NCBI GenBank assembly: GCA_032622095.1
Contig: CP136067.1
Location: forward strand, 80,068,705-80,132,704
DNA length: 64,000 nucleotides
Direction: 5' to 3'
From: Siphonodentalium dalli
Taxonomy: Eukaryota; Mollusca; Scaphopoda; Gadilida; Siphonodentaliidae
Shown: piece after piece, positions 23,056-36,200 of the stretch
How positions within the stretch are numbered: position 1 is the first letter of the stretch
How the letters are laid out: each line of letters opens with the position of its first letter
The notes under the pieces: model-generated
The model's input: the letters and a program-made list of their open reading frames with translations, nothing else
Told to the model about the DNA's origin: nothing
Database searches by the model: none
Position numbers and translations under genes: made by a program

Positions 23056-23530
23056 AAGCTGAAGTGGTCATTGTTGCCGCAGTTTGGTGTATTGGGTGTA
23101 TTTTTGCGAATAGGCGTTACATTTTGGGTACCCAGCATACGTATTCGTACATTAAAAAAACGTGATATACCGATAAAAAGCAATTATAGTCAGAAATATA
23201 TGTTTTAAAGATGATTACCCATGCGCCTTTTGATAGCATGCGATAGTTCTTCAAAATTTCTGTGATAAAAACCATGCAAAGGTCAAGCTGCCGGGGTACC
23301 CCAAAATACCAAGTTCCCTGAAGCTGGATACCCACCACATCAAAATATGGCGACCCATTCAGCCTTATTAAAGGTACTCTCTCCGAGTTGATGGTCCCCA
23401 TAGCATCAGATTCCAACAACAACAACAACAACAACAACATTTCTTGAAATACCGCTTCAGTTATCAGAATCAATTAATTGCGAATATTAATGTTAACCAT
23501 GCACTGTCATCTATAGTATAAATTTTCCCC
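23056..23530 (+). repeat. Partial family A-related repeat with an AAC microsatellite
   Basis: Starts 'gctgaagtggtcattgttg', resembling the ends of the element at 14589-14997, and carries 'ttttgggtacccagc'. From 23375 it follows the family A core ('gtccccatagcatcagattc', then an (AAC)n run, then 'ttatcagaatcaattaattg'). The 118-codon minus frame covering it is produced by the repeat and is not a gene. Confidence 0.6.
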
Positions 23531-24125
23531 AAATATATATATAAATATATAAATACTTATCAAATACATTGAACTTAACAGCTCCTTAATGCAATGTAAA
23601 TAATGTAAATATTCCTGATCACTCAGGATCACTCACCGTTTGAAATCATCTCCAATTGGGTCGTAGTGTGGTCAAATTATTGATTTTCAATTTGCTTTGG
23701 CTTGTGACGAAAAATGGTGAGAAATTTAACATGGTATAATCCTCTCTGCTTTCCCTTTCCTTTCTCTTCATCTAAACTTTATTATTCGGACCATACGTAT
23801 ATACATGCATATGAATTTTATAAAACTGGGTTTCGCATAATTTCGCCTATTTTTTTATATCTCAGATTCGATCCACGTGCATAATTTTGTGTAACGTTAT
23901 AGACGACGTCTCACGTCAAACTTACGTTACTGTCAGTCTAAACCTGTAACGGATATATGCATCATTTCGCCCAGGCTAACGACAAACATATGCTTGACAA
24001 TATACAGTGACACTGTGACACTGCTGAGCTTCAGCTGGTCCAAGAGACTTCATCCTTGGTATGAGTACCAGTATCTCGGTTGAAAGGCAACTGACATACT
24101 GCTTTAATGAAACACATCTGAAAAC
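23531..24125 (+). promoter_or_regulatory. Upstream region of the exchanger gene
   Basis: No TATA box or CpG cluster stands out. A tiny upstream frame (ATG AAA CAC ATC TGA, 24107-24121) ends five bases before the predicted start codon and could dampen translation. The transcription start cannot be placed, and a 5' non-coding exon may lie here or further left. Confidence 0.35.
24107..24121 (+). promoter_or_regulatory. Short upstream open reading frame before the exchanger start
   Basis: Four sense codons then TGA, ending five bases before the main ATG. It matters only if the transcript includes this stretch. Confidence 0.3.
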
Positions 24126-24234
24126 ATGACTACCGTTACCACTGCAAATCCAGAAAGCACCCTGAATCATGAAGTTGATGAAGAGAGCGACCCGACTGTC
24201 ATCCTCTTTATTTTTGCCAGCTGTGCTATCGGAG
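24126..24234 (+). CDS. SLC9C: Exchanger exon 1
   Basis: Codons 1-36 plus one base. The ATG has A at -3 and is preceded by an in-frame TGA. It encodes an acidic, Thr-rich N terminus and the start of the first membrane segment ('PTVILFIFASCAIG'). The donor is 'ggag|gtatgt'. Whether translation starts here or in a further upstream exon is inferred. Confidence 0.75.
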
Positions 24235-27200
24235 GTATGTCGACATAATGAATAACCACGTATTCTTACACCATGCACTCCGTTTGAACAAAATACACCG
24301 CAATTTATTTATTGCACCGGTTTGGGTTTTCCCGCCAAAATGTTAGATAATTAATTCTTCAAGTTATCAAAATCAGCTGATTATTGAAAACATGCACGCA
24401 CATCCATTCAATTTTAAATATATATATTATAATGTACCAGTAGTAATATTTATTATAATTTTGTACTATAGACGTATATTCGCTATCTTGGAGAAAATTT
24501 CTGGTTTGTATAATATTAAAAAAAAAATTAATAATCAAATTTGTGAGCTTGCATCAAGTAGCAATTTACCTCAAAGGTTTTTGGAAAAGTACATGTGATT
24601 GTTTAGATATTTATGTTTTCAGAGGGGGAGATAACTACAAGCATATGTAAATTAAAGCAAAAAAAAAAAAATTCCCATTATTCTTTTTTTGCCAAATTTT
24701 TAAAGTTCGGGCTTTGAAATAAAATGTCTGTAAGGTTTGGGCTTCGTTGGGGGAGCAAGAAGAGCCAAAATTTCTTAGCCATTACTTAAATCAGTGCCCA
24801 TACAATCTAAAAAAAATAGTAAGTAGTTTGTCTCGCCTCTGTTTTCTGCCACTTTTTTGACCAGCAAAATTAGGTGATATAAAACAAAACCACTATTTCA
24901 GGAAGATGCAAATAAATATGAACAAATGGAGTATAAAAATACTTAGAAAAGTAAATAGAATAAGAGTTAGTTGTCATGTATAGTGGGAAAAAGGAAATAA
25001 TCCTGGTATAAAGTGAGTTTACAATAGAATAAACATTGTGATGTAACATGTGTCCAGATAGGCACTGGAAATGAAACTGTGGAAGTGAGGTTGCTACATC
25101 AGGGTCAGCGCTGGACCAAAATTTACTTTTGCCAAATGAAAATATTTTTTGTCAAATTCTGTTTATTGATATGATAGGAAAGCATTTAGTGAATAATTAT
25201 ACTCGCATCTCTGTTGTGGTTTATCATACAACATTGTCAACAATAAATCAATCACCGAACAATAATATGATATTGAGCGTTGCTTCATCAGAAGGGCGCA
25301 TCACATTGCAAGAGGAATAGCTATGTAAACACTACCACCACCACACAAAATACCGGTAATCACTCTACCCATCAATACTAATGCTATCAGATTAACTTCA
25401 TCTTTATAGATGTGTTAACTGTTCCTAAACCATATAAAACACCACTAATTAATATAATTATATTGTATAAGAGTTTTCTGAAATGAATGGTATTGATTGA
25501 CAAATATTTTTTCAACTTTCTTCAGGAATTAAAAAGTGACTTGCCAAAACTTTTGCCAAACGAAAATATTTTTTGACAAATGTGAATTATTTGCCAAGTG
25601 GCAGAAACATGGCTTGTTGCTATTCATCCGAAAGCTCTCAGTGAGAGCTTTCCAATGAATGGCAACAAGCCATATTTCTGACTAAATCCTGAAAAAAAGT
25701 TACCCATAATTCTGCTGTGGTTAAGGTGTCGATTATTTAGGGCATTACTGTATTTTGTTCATGGTTGTCAGTTTGTGTAAGGCTTCTCACCAAACCATTC
25801 TATCAGTCATAATAGCATGGGAAAATGACAATATTTGAGATATTAACATGTTCACTGCCGACTATGAGTTATCTCGTGCTTTTAGATGTAATTGAATGGG
25901 CGTCAGCAGTGAACGTGTTAACATGCTGGTTTTAATAAAATTATTTTTATTCCCAAAAAATGATTTCAAGTGAATATATTATGAGATTTGCATTCATCAG
26001 GATTGTGTTCCCTCCTCCATCAAGAGATTTATTTATTAAACCAACTAATAAAATTATGTGGCCTTATTTGGTTTTTTAGCTGATTAGAATATAATATCAA
26101 AATTTTATATAAAAATAGTTCATCAATTTGGCTAATATTTCATTTGTACATGTAAATGCATATTTACGCAGCTCTTGAAATTGGATATTTTACTAGTACG
26201 GCATTTGTCTAGAACTGCATGAAATTCTATATATTGGCTTAGAGAGCTACATATTTTTTTCTATGGCGTAGCTAATTTTAAGTAATAATAATTATTAATA
26301 CATATATATTGTTCTCTCCTGATTCCTCTCATTCAATACCAAATATAAGAGAGCGTAACTCAACCCTTCCATCAATGCACCTTTTGTTGTATGAAATTAA
26401 AGAATTAAATAATGTCCATCAGCATTATAATTTGATTTGAGTACCATGCTATACTGTACTTGAATATTTATTTTCAGTTTTCACAAGGAGGGTGCTCTCT
26501 GCTTTCAAAGAAAAATTCAAAATTCAACTGCCTTACACTGGACTAGCACTTTTGATTGGAATTGCCTTTGGACTGGTGGCAAGATACAGCAAGCATGTTA
26601 ACAGATATGCATCCATCATAGAAGTCAACCCTCATGTCATCTTACATTTGTTCCTGCCTGTGCTCATATTTGAATCAGCATTCGGCATGGAGTCACACTT
26701 ATTTGTGAAGTCTAAGCTGCAGGTGATAATCCTGGCTGTTCCTGGATTGGGTATGTATGTATTTGGAGTATTCTTTTGGAAATCCCCCCCTAATATTTAT
26801 ACCCCCACTTTTGACCAGGGTTCCCGTGGATCCTTGAAATCCTAGATTAACCTTGACTTTGACAAATTTACCATTCAAAGTCTGGGAAATGCTTGAATTT
26901 CCATGGTAGGTGAACCTTTTGTTTTGGCGACATTAGCATCTCTTGCCAAATTCGTATTAAATTGATGCCAATTGCATTTTACCGTATAATTTAAGGTCAT
27001 GAAAACAGCTTAATATTGTCCAGAAATGGCCTTTTAGAATTAAGACATTTAATCCTTTCTTGATGGAAGGCCCTGGTGCAGCATTAAAGATCCTGTGCCA
27101 GTGCATACTCTTACATATGTGAGTCTCCCATAGGGAGCCTCGCATATATAAGAGAATGCACTGATTTACAAGATCAATGTAAATATTGTTAGGCCAATTA

Positions 27201-30200
27201 TATATTGATGCATTCTCTTAAAGCAAGGCTCTCTATGGGAGACTCTGTTTATATAAGAGAATGTATTGGCACAGGGTTTACGCAAAATTTCAGGAAGCTC
27301 CAGTCATGGAAGGCGCGGTTAAGGGCCTTGAAAAAACATGAAACAATTTGAGAACCCTGTTCATTCAAAAAAGGAGGGAATGATTAATTTTAAGTCCTCC
27401 CTGTTCATACCGAATGATATCAACATGAAGACACAGGTACACATAGTTGGTGTGGATTGTTTGGCCATTGCCAAATGGTGGGTTCAGGAAATGAAAGTTT
27501 AAGAAGAAAGCGAGAAGCCATTTCATTCAAAGCCTTGATATTGCATACCGGTATGATAAATTGATCAGAATATATTTATAGTTCAAAGTGTTTGAGATAT
27601 ATGGGGTTTTTCTATTCCAGTGCTATCAGCGTTTTTGACATCTCTTCTTGGAAAATATATGTTTACATACAATTGGGACTGGTACACCGCAATGATGTTT
27701 GGCTCTATATTGAGTGCAACAGACCCTGTAGCTGTGGTTGCAATGCTGAAAGAAATAGGTTTGTAATAACTTTAAAGGGACCCAAGCACTTTCGTGTTAA
27801 ACCATTGTTATGTAAGGCCAAAGAAAAAAGATACTATGTTTTCGGTCTAGATAGTTCAATATTTCTGCAGTTTGATAAAAAAAAATCAAAATAAATTAAA
27901 AAAAAAATCCCTACATACCTACCTTAATTTTCGCTCCGTTAGTGGAAACATACAATCTTTTTTTTTTGGTCTAAACAAAACTGTTACATTGATTTCAACA
28001 AACTTTGTTAATCTTTGTAAACTTGGAGGTAGCAGTTTGAAAATTCTGACCAGTGGGGCGGTGCGAGTTTCTTTTGAAGCTGGTTAAACAGACCATCTGG
28101 CCTCGTCGCTGAGAGAGACGGTCTCCCAGGAATCGGTAAACAAAATGTGTACTGTCGAATGTAAGACAAACATACTTGAGTTCGATTAGGAACTAAAAGT
28201 TCTCCGGGGCGTGCCATAAAACGACAATAAATCGAAACACTTGAAGGAGAGATATTTGTACAATTATATACATACATCGATACTTACACATGTTCTGAAA
28301 ATGAAATGAAATAGAAACAATGTAAGATATTTGGGATAATTGGCATATTGGACATATGCTATCGCTCTCTCTAGGCGCGAAACGCTGAATGAATACCTGG
28401 AAAGCATATCCAAACATATATAGCTTATTCTATTGGGCTAGGGATGCATGTGGCTACATGCGGATCATGGTGTCAAGCTCAACAGGACTGGTCTTATTTA
28501 CGACCAATTCTGTATGTTTAAATTATTATAAACTGTTGACAAAATTTAATGTCAGTCCAATTCCTCACTGTTTTTGAAAAATTTGAAATTCCTATTTCTA
28601 CATTAATTAATATGATTATTTTGAATCAATACATGGAAAAATCCTACTTTCAGTCCAACAAAGGGCTTTTCCTCATTGGGGTTCACATTAAAAGTGTACG
28701 CCATATTAGTTAAATAGGTGTATTTTAGTTTATGGCCTTGTAATATTTTCGTTATAATAACCCTTCATAATAATGAACATTCATAAACAAAACATGACTC
28801 CTATCCAAAATCGGTAATTATATGGCATTTATAACTCGTTTTTGTTTTCCCACTGAAAATTTGATTGGAATACATAGCATAGAAAATAGAATATCAAATT
28901 TGTTCACTTTATTTGTAAATAAATCGGCATATGGCAATACAAAATCATGCACATACCACATTGTAACAAATCATAAATGTTGTCTCTCTTCCCATTAGTT
29001 TCATGTCATTGTGATGACAGGCTGTACATATAGTACCACACACGAACATACAAATGTTTGACTAAAACATGATATTTAGTAATTGGTATACCACAAGTGG
29101 GCAACGCATGTAAAACTGTCCAGATACAAGAAGAAAGAAATACCAATTTAATGATATCCAATCTGATAATGAGGACAATTTTAAATGACTTTGACCTGCA
29201 AAACCTGTTTCATATGGATATAGAATCAATATCATATATTTCCCTTACCCCCATTTCGAAAGGAAAATCGTCGCATCGTTTTAGTTACATGTCCGTGCAG
29301 CCGTCTGTCTGTTAAGCTACATTCCGCAGATGATAAAAATATTCTGGCAAATTGTCATCAAATTCCTCATAGATGGCTATCTATTTTATATTTTTGGCTG
29401 ACACATTTTGGTGAAATACATGGCAGATTCTTGACAGATATTTGAAGGCAAATTTAGAGCAATTTATAGTCAGTTGCATAATCCCCCTGCATGCTACTGG
29501 TAAACGGTAAATTAAGAAATTTATCGTTCATATCGTAGCATACACCATCCTCCACGATGAAGTGTCCATACAATTTTGGTGGTATTTTCCTGATTTGTTG
29601 CGGGAATCCCAAGTTATAGAATTCCATGGCCAATTGCTTCAGAAAAGCCACCAGCCTGTGTCTCACAATGGTCTCATCTGAAGATATGTGGGCATGTCGT
29701 CAGTAGTATATAGCACCTGGAATTACAAAATACTGTCTTTTTCTTGCACTGGAAATTGGGCCAATGTAAAAATGGCTATACATGTATATACCGGTTCACA
29801 TATACCTGTTTTAGTCTCCTCCTGCTTGTTTTTCTTTGGATAATTTTGATGTAAACTTTTTCTCATGCCTTAATCGTCAAATTACGTTTCAATGACGCAT
29901 TATTCAGTCTATTATGGTAAAGAAATATCTAGAACTGACCATGGTCAGACTTCAGGATATGATCAGTTTCAGTGTCGCGTGTATAAGACATTGCTTAAAG
30001 ATCATGTTGTAGCCGGGGTGAAGGAGAAGATCACTCGATCTTTTCGACCATCCCGGGCGCTTCGCGCCCATCTACTCACTCTCTGTTGTAGCCGGGGAAA
30101 TATAAAGGTCCTGGACACCATGACTGTCATCGCCATGCTAAAATAAGATGAAGAGTATATATAATATGCGAAAAAGTGTCTTTTTCCACAATAAATTGTT

Positions 30201-33200
30201 GAGGATACTCTTTAGTCGAATCACGACTATTAAAGCGGACAAATATTTAGTGACTAATAATTAACATTTTTGGACTAGCCGGACAGTAATTTCGAAGCAG
30301 ATACCTGTATATAAATTGGAAATTTGGAATACTGAGATATTCCATGACAATACTCGATATATGCATTTGTGAGAGGAGGACAGGCGCTTCGATCGATATA
30401 ATGGTTGTGGCGAAAGTGGCTGAGATTATTGTGAAAATTTACAATTTCTGGGATATTTTGTGGAAGAAATTGTCGCGCGCCGATGATTAAATTGCATTTT
30501 TTCCATGGTAGAGCAGATAAAAATGCTATATTAACTGAGTGAGAGAATCCATTTAGTATTGAATTGGTTAATTCAAGTGAAACATGCACATTTTGTTATC
30601 AGAGCTCCTTCACAAAAATTTATATTATGTATGTGGACACCAGAATTATGTATGTACATAGTTTTTGACACCAGAATTATGTATATATACATAGTTATTT
30701 ATGAAACAACCAAATTGGCATGACTTTCCATGTTGACCGATTCCCAGGTTGTTGAAATTTTTTATGATAAATTATATGGAATTGGACTTCATGATAATCA
30801 AATTTTTGTTTTTATTTCTACTGACAGGTGCATCAAAGCAACTGGCTATGTTGATTGAGGGTGAGTCCCTCCTCAATGATGGAGCAGCGATTGTTATCTT
30901 CAATGTTTTCCTAAAATTGGCAGCATCAGAAGAAAACACGTCTGGTAAGTTCACAAAATCAGAACTTAGATTGATCAACTAGTACAGATAGTCCTTTCTA
31001 GGTTGAGTTCCTCTTAGGGCTGCCACGATTAATCGAATAATCAATTTAACCCTTTACCCAACAGAAGGGCCCTGTGCCAATGCATTCTCTTATATATGCG
31101 AGTCGACCATAGGTCGCCTCGCATATATATAAGAGAATGCATTGGCTTAACACATTAAAAATTATAAAATTGTTAAAGAATGTAAGAAAAAATGGTAAAA
31201 AGTGTTAAAAAAAGATTTTTTTTAGGCCAATGCATTCTCTTATATATGCGAGGCGACCTATGGTCGACTCGCATATATAAGAGAATGCATTGGCACAGGG
31301 CATAACTGTAACTATCACAATGTGGTCAAGGAGCCGGTTCCAATGATATCCATATTTGTATGGTTCTATTGAGACAGACCGAAGATATTTTAGGCTGTTG
31401 AAGCTTTATTTGGCCGGTTTTGGCCGGTTTGTTGGGTAAAGGGTTAACAACTGTTGATAAAGTGGATAAACGATTACCATTTTGATAATTGACTATTCGG
31501 TACTATTGTATAACAGTATATTGTGCTTTTCGGCAGTGTTTTATTTTCCGGTCGCACTGTTGAAGATTAACATGCACTGGTCCTTGATTGGCATAAATGA
31601 ACAGTATTTTAACAAAACGGACATTTCCCAACCTGGATAATTCCACCTTTGCTCATCTGTTCCTCGAAAATCATTCCTGTCCCGTTTTATGTTCCACTTC
31701 GAAGTTGTTTTTTGTTTACCTTCTTATTGATTTTTTTGACAAGATGGAGGTACCCGCACAGAAAAAGATGAGCTGCTGGACTATTTATCACATTTAGATT
31801 TGTTGCCGTTCACATCGAGGCCCGATAGGTAATAACCAATGGCTATATATGGAAATTATTTGGTTGTATATGTTCTTAGTCATACTGAATTTTACTAGTG
31901 GAAATTACGCTAGCATATAGTTCTACAAACCTGCGATTCTAAATTACGATAAAATACATCTTTACAAATGATTCACGACCTGTGTTTCAAGAATTACATT
32001 TATGGGCAATAGATATTACTTTTTCGACGAACCATATGTATGGGTACCACTTCTTAGTTAACAGGTGCTCCCCTTCTTAGCTCCAGAAATCCAGCATGTT
32101 TCGATTCTTATCAATTATAAATGTTCCACTTTTAAGATGAAAAATCATTGAGTTTTTACATGGAATCCTTTAGAAATTACTGTTTTAGTGATTGTGAGTA
32201 ATTTATATAATAATTTTTACAGTGACTAAATGGTAGAAACATGTCTTGTTGTGAATATATATAATTTAGTATGTATAATTGCCACAAATTACATTGGTAA
32301 TATTAAAAGTACTCAATCCAATCAGACAGTCCCCATATCATCAAGTTATAACAACAACAACATTTCTTCAAAATACGCTTTAGTTATCAGAATCGATTAA
32401 TTACAACAAAATAATGCTAACCACTGTCAACTATGGTATTACATTTCCCAAAACGTGTTATTTATCAACATGTTGCTCAACGAAATATGGCCGTATTATC
32501 ACTTGAGTATCACAAAATTTGGCTGTATTATATAATTACCATATGGTTTTAGAGTTATACATCTTCATCCGCAATTTTGTCCGAGACCGTCGGTTTGGCA
32601 ACTTTTTTATGGGCCACAAAATGTACACATTTAGAGAAATAAAAAATTTCAAAAATCGATATCTGATCACTCTGAGCTTTGATGGATGAGTTCCTAGAGT
32701 CGAATCAAATATTTTTTACCCCCGAAGCCATTGAAGAAATAGTAATTTGGGAGATCCTGCATGCATGGGTGTTTGTTTGAACGTTGAGGACATCCTGTGT
32801 GTCTTCTTGCACTAAACCATGCGACAATGACCAATTCAGCATTACCCGGTAGTGTGTATCATGTATGACTCTGAATTACTTTATGGTTCCTTGGTGCATT
32901 GATTTATCTTGATCACTAGACTATAGAGCATAGAGCGAGCATGTACTATATGTTCAATCAAAGGGTTTGATAACTGTGTGCAAATATTACATTATAGATC
33001 TGGTAGATATATAACTATGTCATAAAGTAAAACTTCAAAGGAATAAAATACAATCCATAGCACTAAATATTTAGCAGTTTTGATTCACGTTATCATATTC
33101 TCTGTATTGCGGAGATCGAGATTTGATTGAAATCGGTAACACCATTTTTATTATTTTATTTGATTAATTATGGCTCCCCCACTGTGTTCCTCCCCACCCC

Positions 33201-36200
33201 ACCACTGAATCGGGTGAAGCGATGTAGGCAATTCCAAATGACATAGCTATATTATCCATATCACGTACGGTAATTCTTTCAAATGAGTTTGACAGAAATC
33301 AGCGACGAAAACATTCTTATCAATTTTGATTCCCCTCGATATGCATCTCGAGTCACAGATCACCCATTTCTGCAAAACTTGAACTAACCACTTCGTGAAA
33401 AGTTATCACCAGAACCAATTTTGAAGCCCCTTTAATTTCTATAGTGTTTCACAGAAAACATATAGGCCTGAATAATTTGTTGTATGCATGCATGTTATAT
33501 CATGGGTATGTTGCGTCAAATGTGTTCTGTTTTCTCATGAATCAAGCTCATGTGTGGTCAGGAAATTCATATAATAACGGATTGTCATAGAAGTAGGGAA
33601 GATGGCGTGAATTCGATGAGTTTTGAGCATGGCACGTCTTCGCGCAGCAGCAGCTGCAAGATACGGGTTCCTGACTTTGTCTAATTGCATCTTAACATTC
33701 GACGGAAACAACTGGAAAATACGATATTGAGCATTAGATTATCATGAAGATTCTTATTCTGCAAAAGATGGCATCTGATTGATTGGAACCATGCTGAGAG
33801 CCATATGTTTCAATACCTTTGCATAGTTTTTCTATTGAGTATATGGACAAAGGAGGTTGTTGTTTTACTGGAAACTGTGAGTAGACACAATGCAATGGCT
33901 CGACCACTGAATCTTCCTGGTGTTAATGATTCTCGAAATGACATACATTTTAGTCGAATCCCACCAAGAATTTATTCTTTAATAAAGACACTAGGTAAAT
34001 GCCAACGCAAACCAACAAAAGGGGGTGTCAGGCTGGCAAATGAGTAAAATGGACCAAGTTCGACTCTCATTGGATTCTGATTTGAATTCTCTCCAGGACA
34101 TAGAAGTGATTCAAAATTCAACTCATCATGTTATACATAAGGAATTTTCCCATTGCACTGTTAAACCTGACAATCTAATAGCAGTTCACCCAACCATCAG
34201 TGGAAGCAATGTCAACATATGCATCCTGAACTGTCACTCTGTTAACAATAAGGCGGACTATACATTGCAGATTATGTAGTTGAACACAGCATCGATGTTA
34301 TGGCTATGACTGTAACATGGTTGTCTGAAAATTAATGCCAGATGATTCGTGACCTTACGCCGAGAGGATATAACTTCCATCATGTATCTAGAATATCTCT
34401 GGAATTCTCTACCGGTGATCATCCGCAGCTGTCCTGGATATGATGAATTCAAAGGTCTTTTGAAAACTCAATTATTCACGGAATATTATTCTGAACATTT
34501 AGGCGCGGAACTAATGAACCAGCTCTCAATGCGGGCTATATAATTATTGCATGTTTGAACTGTAAATTTTGGAATTTGTTTATTTATTTTAATGTTGTCA
34601 AGCACCTTGAAACTTCGGTGATATGTACGCTATACAAGAAATGTGTGATATTATATGATAAATCACCAAAGAAGTGGAACAGCAAAGAAGTGATCAGGAA
34701 AACAAAAAATTGTCTAACAAGTGGAACATATTAGGGTGAAATTTTCCCACACTTTTCACATGGAAACGATTATAGGATCATGCTGATTTGCTGCATGTAT
34801 AGCTAATGGTACCCATTTATTATGCCCCCGACTTGAAGTCGGCGGGTATATAGTCGACGTCTCCATCCGTACGTACGTACGTCCGTCCGTACAAACATTT
34901 TGCATTGTTCAGCAACCGCTGGGCAGATTTAGCTGATATTTGGTATGGTGATAGAGCAGCATGGGGGAACAGCTACATGCATAGCGCGGGTTTCGTCCAC
35001 CCATTTTCACCAGAGCTATGGCCCTTTTTTTACTTAGAAAATTCAATTTTTCTCTTGTTTTTTGGGTTTCCAGATGATAGCGTGAGCTTTGGTGGTACGA
35101 TTGCAAATCCCGTATTTTTGTGGATCAGTTATATGAAAATACATGTCAAGTGCGAATTTGGGTATGATCTGATGATTTTTGCCAGAGTTATGGCCCTTTT
35201 TTCAACTTAGAAAATTTGAATTTTCCCTTGTTTTTGGGTTTCCGGATCGCTTGTTTTTGGGTTTCCGGAATTTCTAGAAGTGATGATTGTACGAACTTCT
35301 TTTGGAATGGTCATATAGACCTCCTCGGATATCCGCAGTTTCGTCCATGCTTAATCCGAATTGCTACGGTCGGGGGCAAATGCCACGTGACAGCGTACCT
35401 CTTGTTATAAATCTCAAGATTCCATGACGATATGTCGGGTTGATTTGCAAGAAATCAACTCAACAGTTTTCCTTTGTATCAACACTTGAATTAGTTGAAA
35501 TGCTATTTTAATGGAAATTAGAGTGAAATAACAGTTTGACACAAGCTGTATTTATTTATCATCCTCACACTGGCCAAAATACATGTTGACAAACTCACTT
35601 ATCTGCCATTTTGTGGAAGTTTTCCAGCCTTTTCAGCTTCCAAAACATTAAAAAATCATAATCGAAGGGGGACAAGATTAAAATCGAAGTGCAACATAAA
35701 ACAGGACAGGAATGATTTATTGGGAACAGATGAGCAACAGTGAATTCCCCACTGGACATTTGTTGGTCAACATGTTGGTCACCTCGGAAATTGATCATTG
35801 TGACATCCAATTTGTCTCGATTTAGCTGGCGGCGTAATAGACACACTTAAATTCTTGTGCTTATTTTTAGTAGCACCACACAAAGGTCTCAGGACAAGCT
35901 CACTGTCATATTTTTTTACAAACATCAAACGCCGCCTTGTGAAGCCTTCTCACTGTCAGTGATATATGCTGTCATGTGGTTTTACAAACACCAAACACCG
36001 CCACTATGGAGCCATCTTAATATATGTCACTTATTATCACCTATAGCTGTGTTAATTGTCCTGTGGACTATCGCTTATGTGATTGCATGAGCTGTATATG
36101 TACATCATGGCCACCACCCCATTTGGGTTGATCTAATTGTCCCCGTAGGTCGTAGCTCTGTGAAAGTTTGATCTAGCAGATTAACGCGGGAGTCTGGCAT

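Larger units (their letters stand above)
31610..35790. mobile_element. Inverted-repeat-bounded element, family A, copy 2
   Basis: The left arm (about 31615-31745) and the complement of the right arm (about 35600-35770) share 'ttgctcatctgttcc', 'aatcattcctgtcc' and 'gttttatgtt(c/g)cacttcga'. The ends resemble those of 4190-6615, and the core at 32300-32745 sits at a similar distance from the left arm. The right half was enlarged by a retrotransposon (33.8-34.6 kb) and a mollusc-style repeat (34.8-35.4 kb). Confidence 0.6.

Noticed and set aside
23117-23473. A 118-codon minus frame with a poly-leucine run
   Set aside because: The leucines are the (AAC)n microsatellite read backwards, and the frame lies on a family A-related repeat.
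34905-35210. A 101-codon plus frame
   Set aside because: It lies entirely within the mollusc-style dispersed repeat and is interrupted in related copies.
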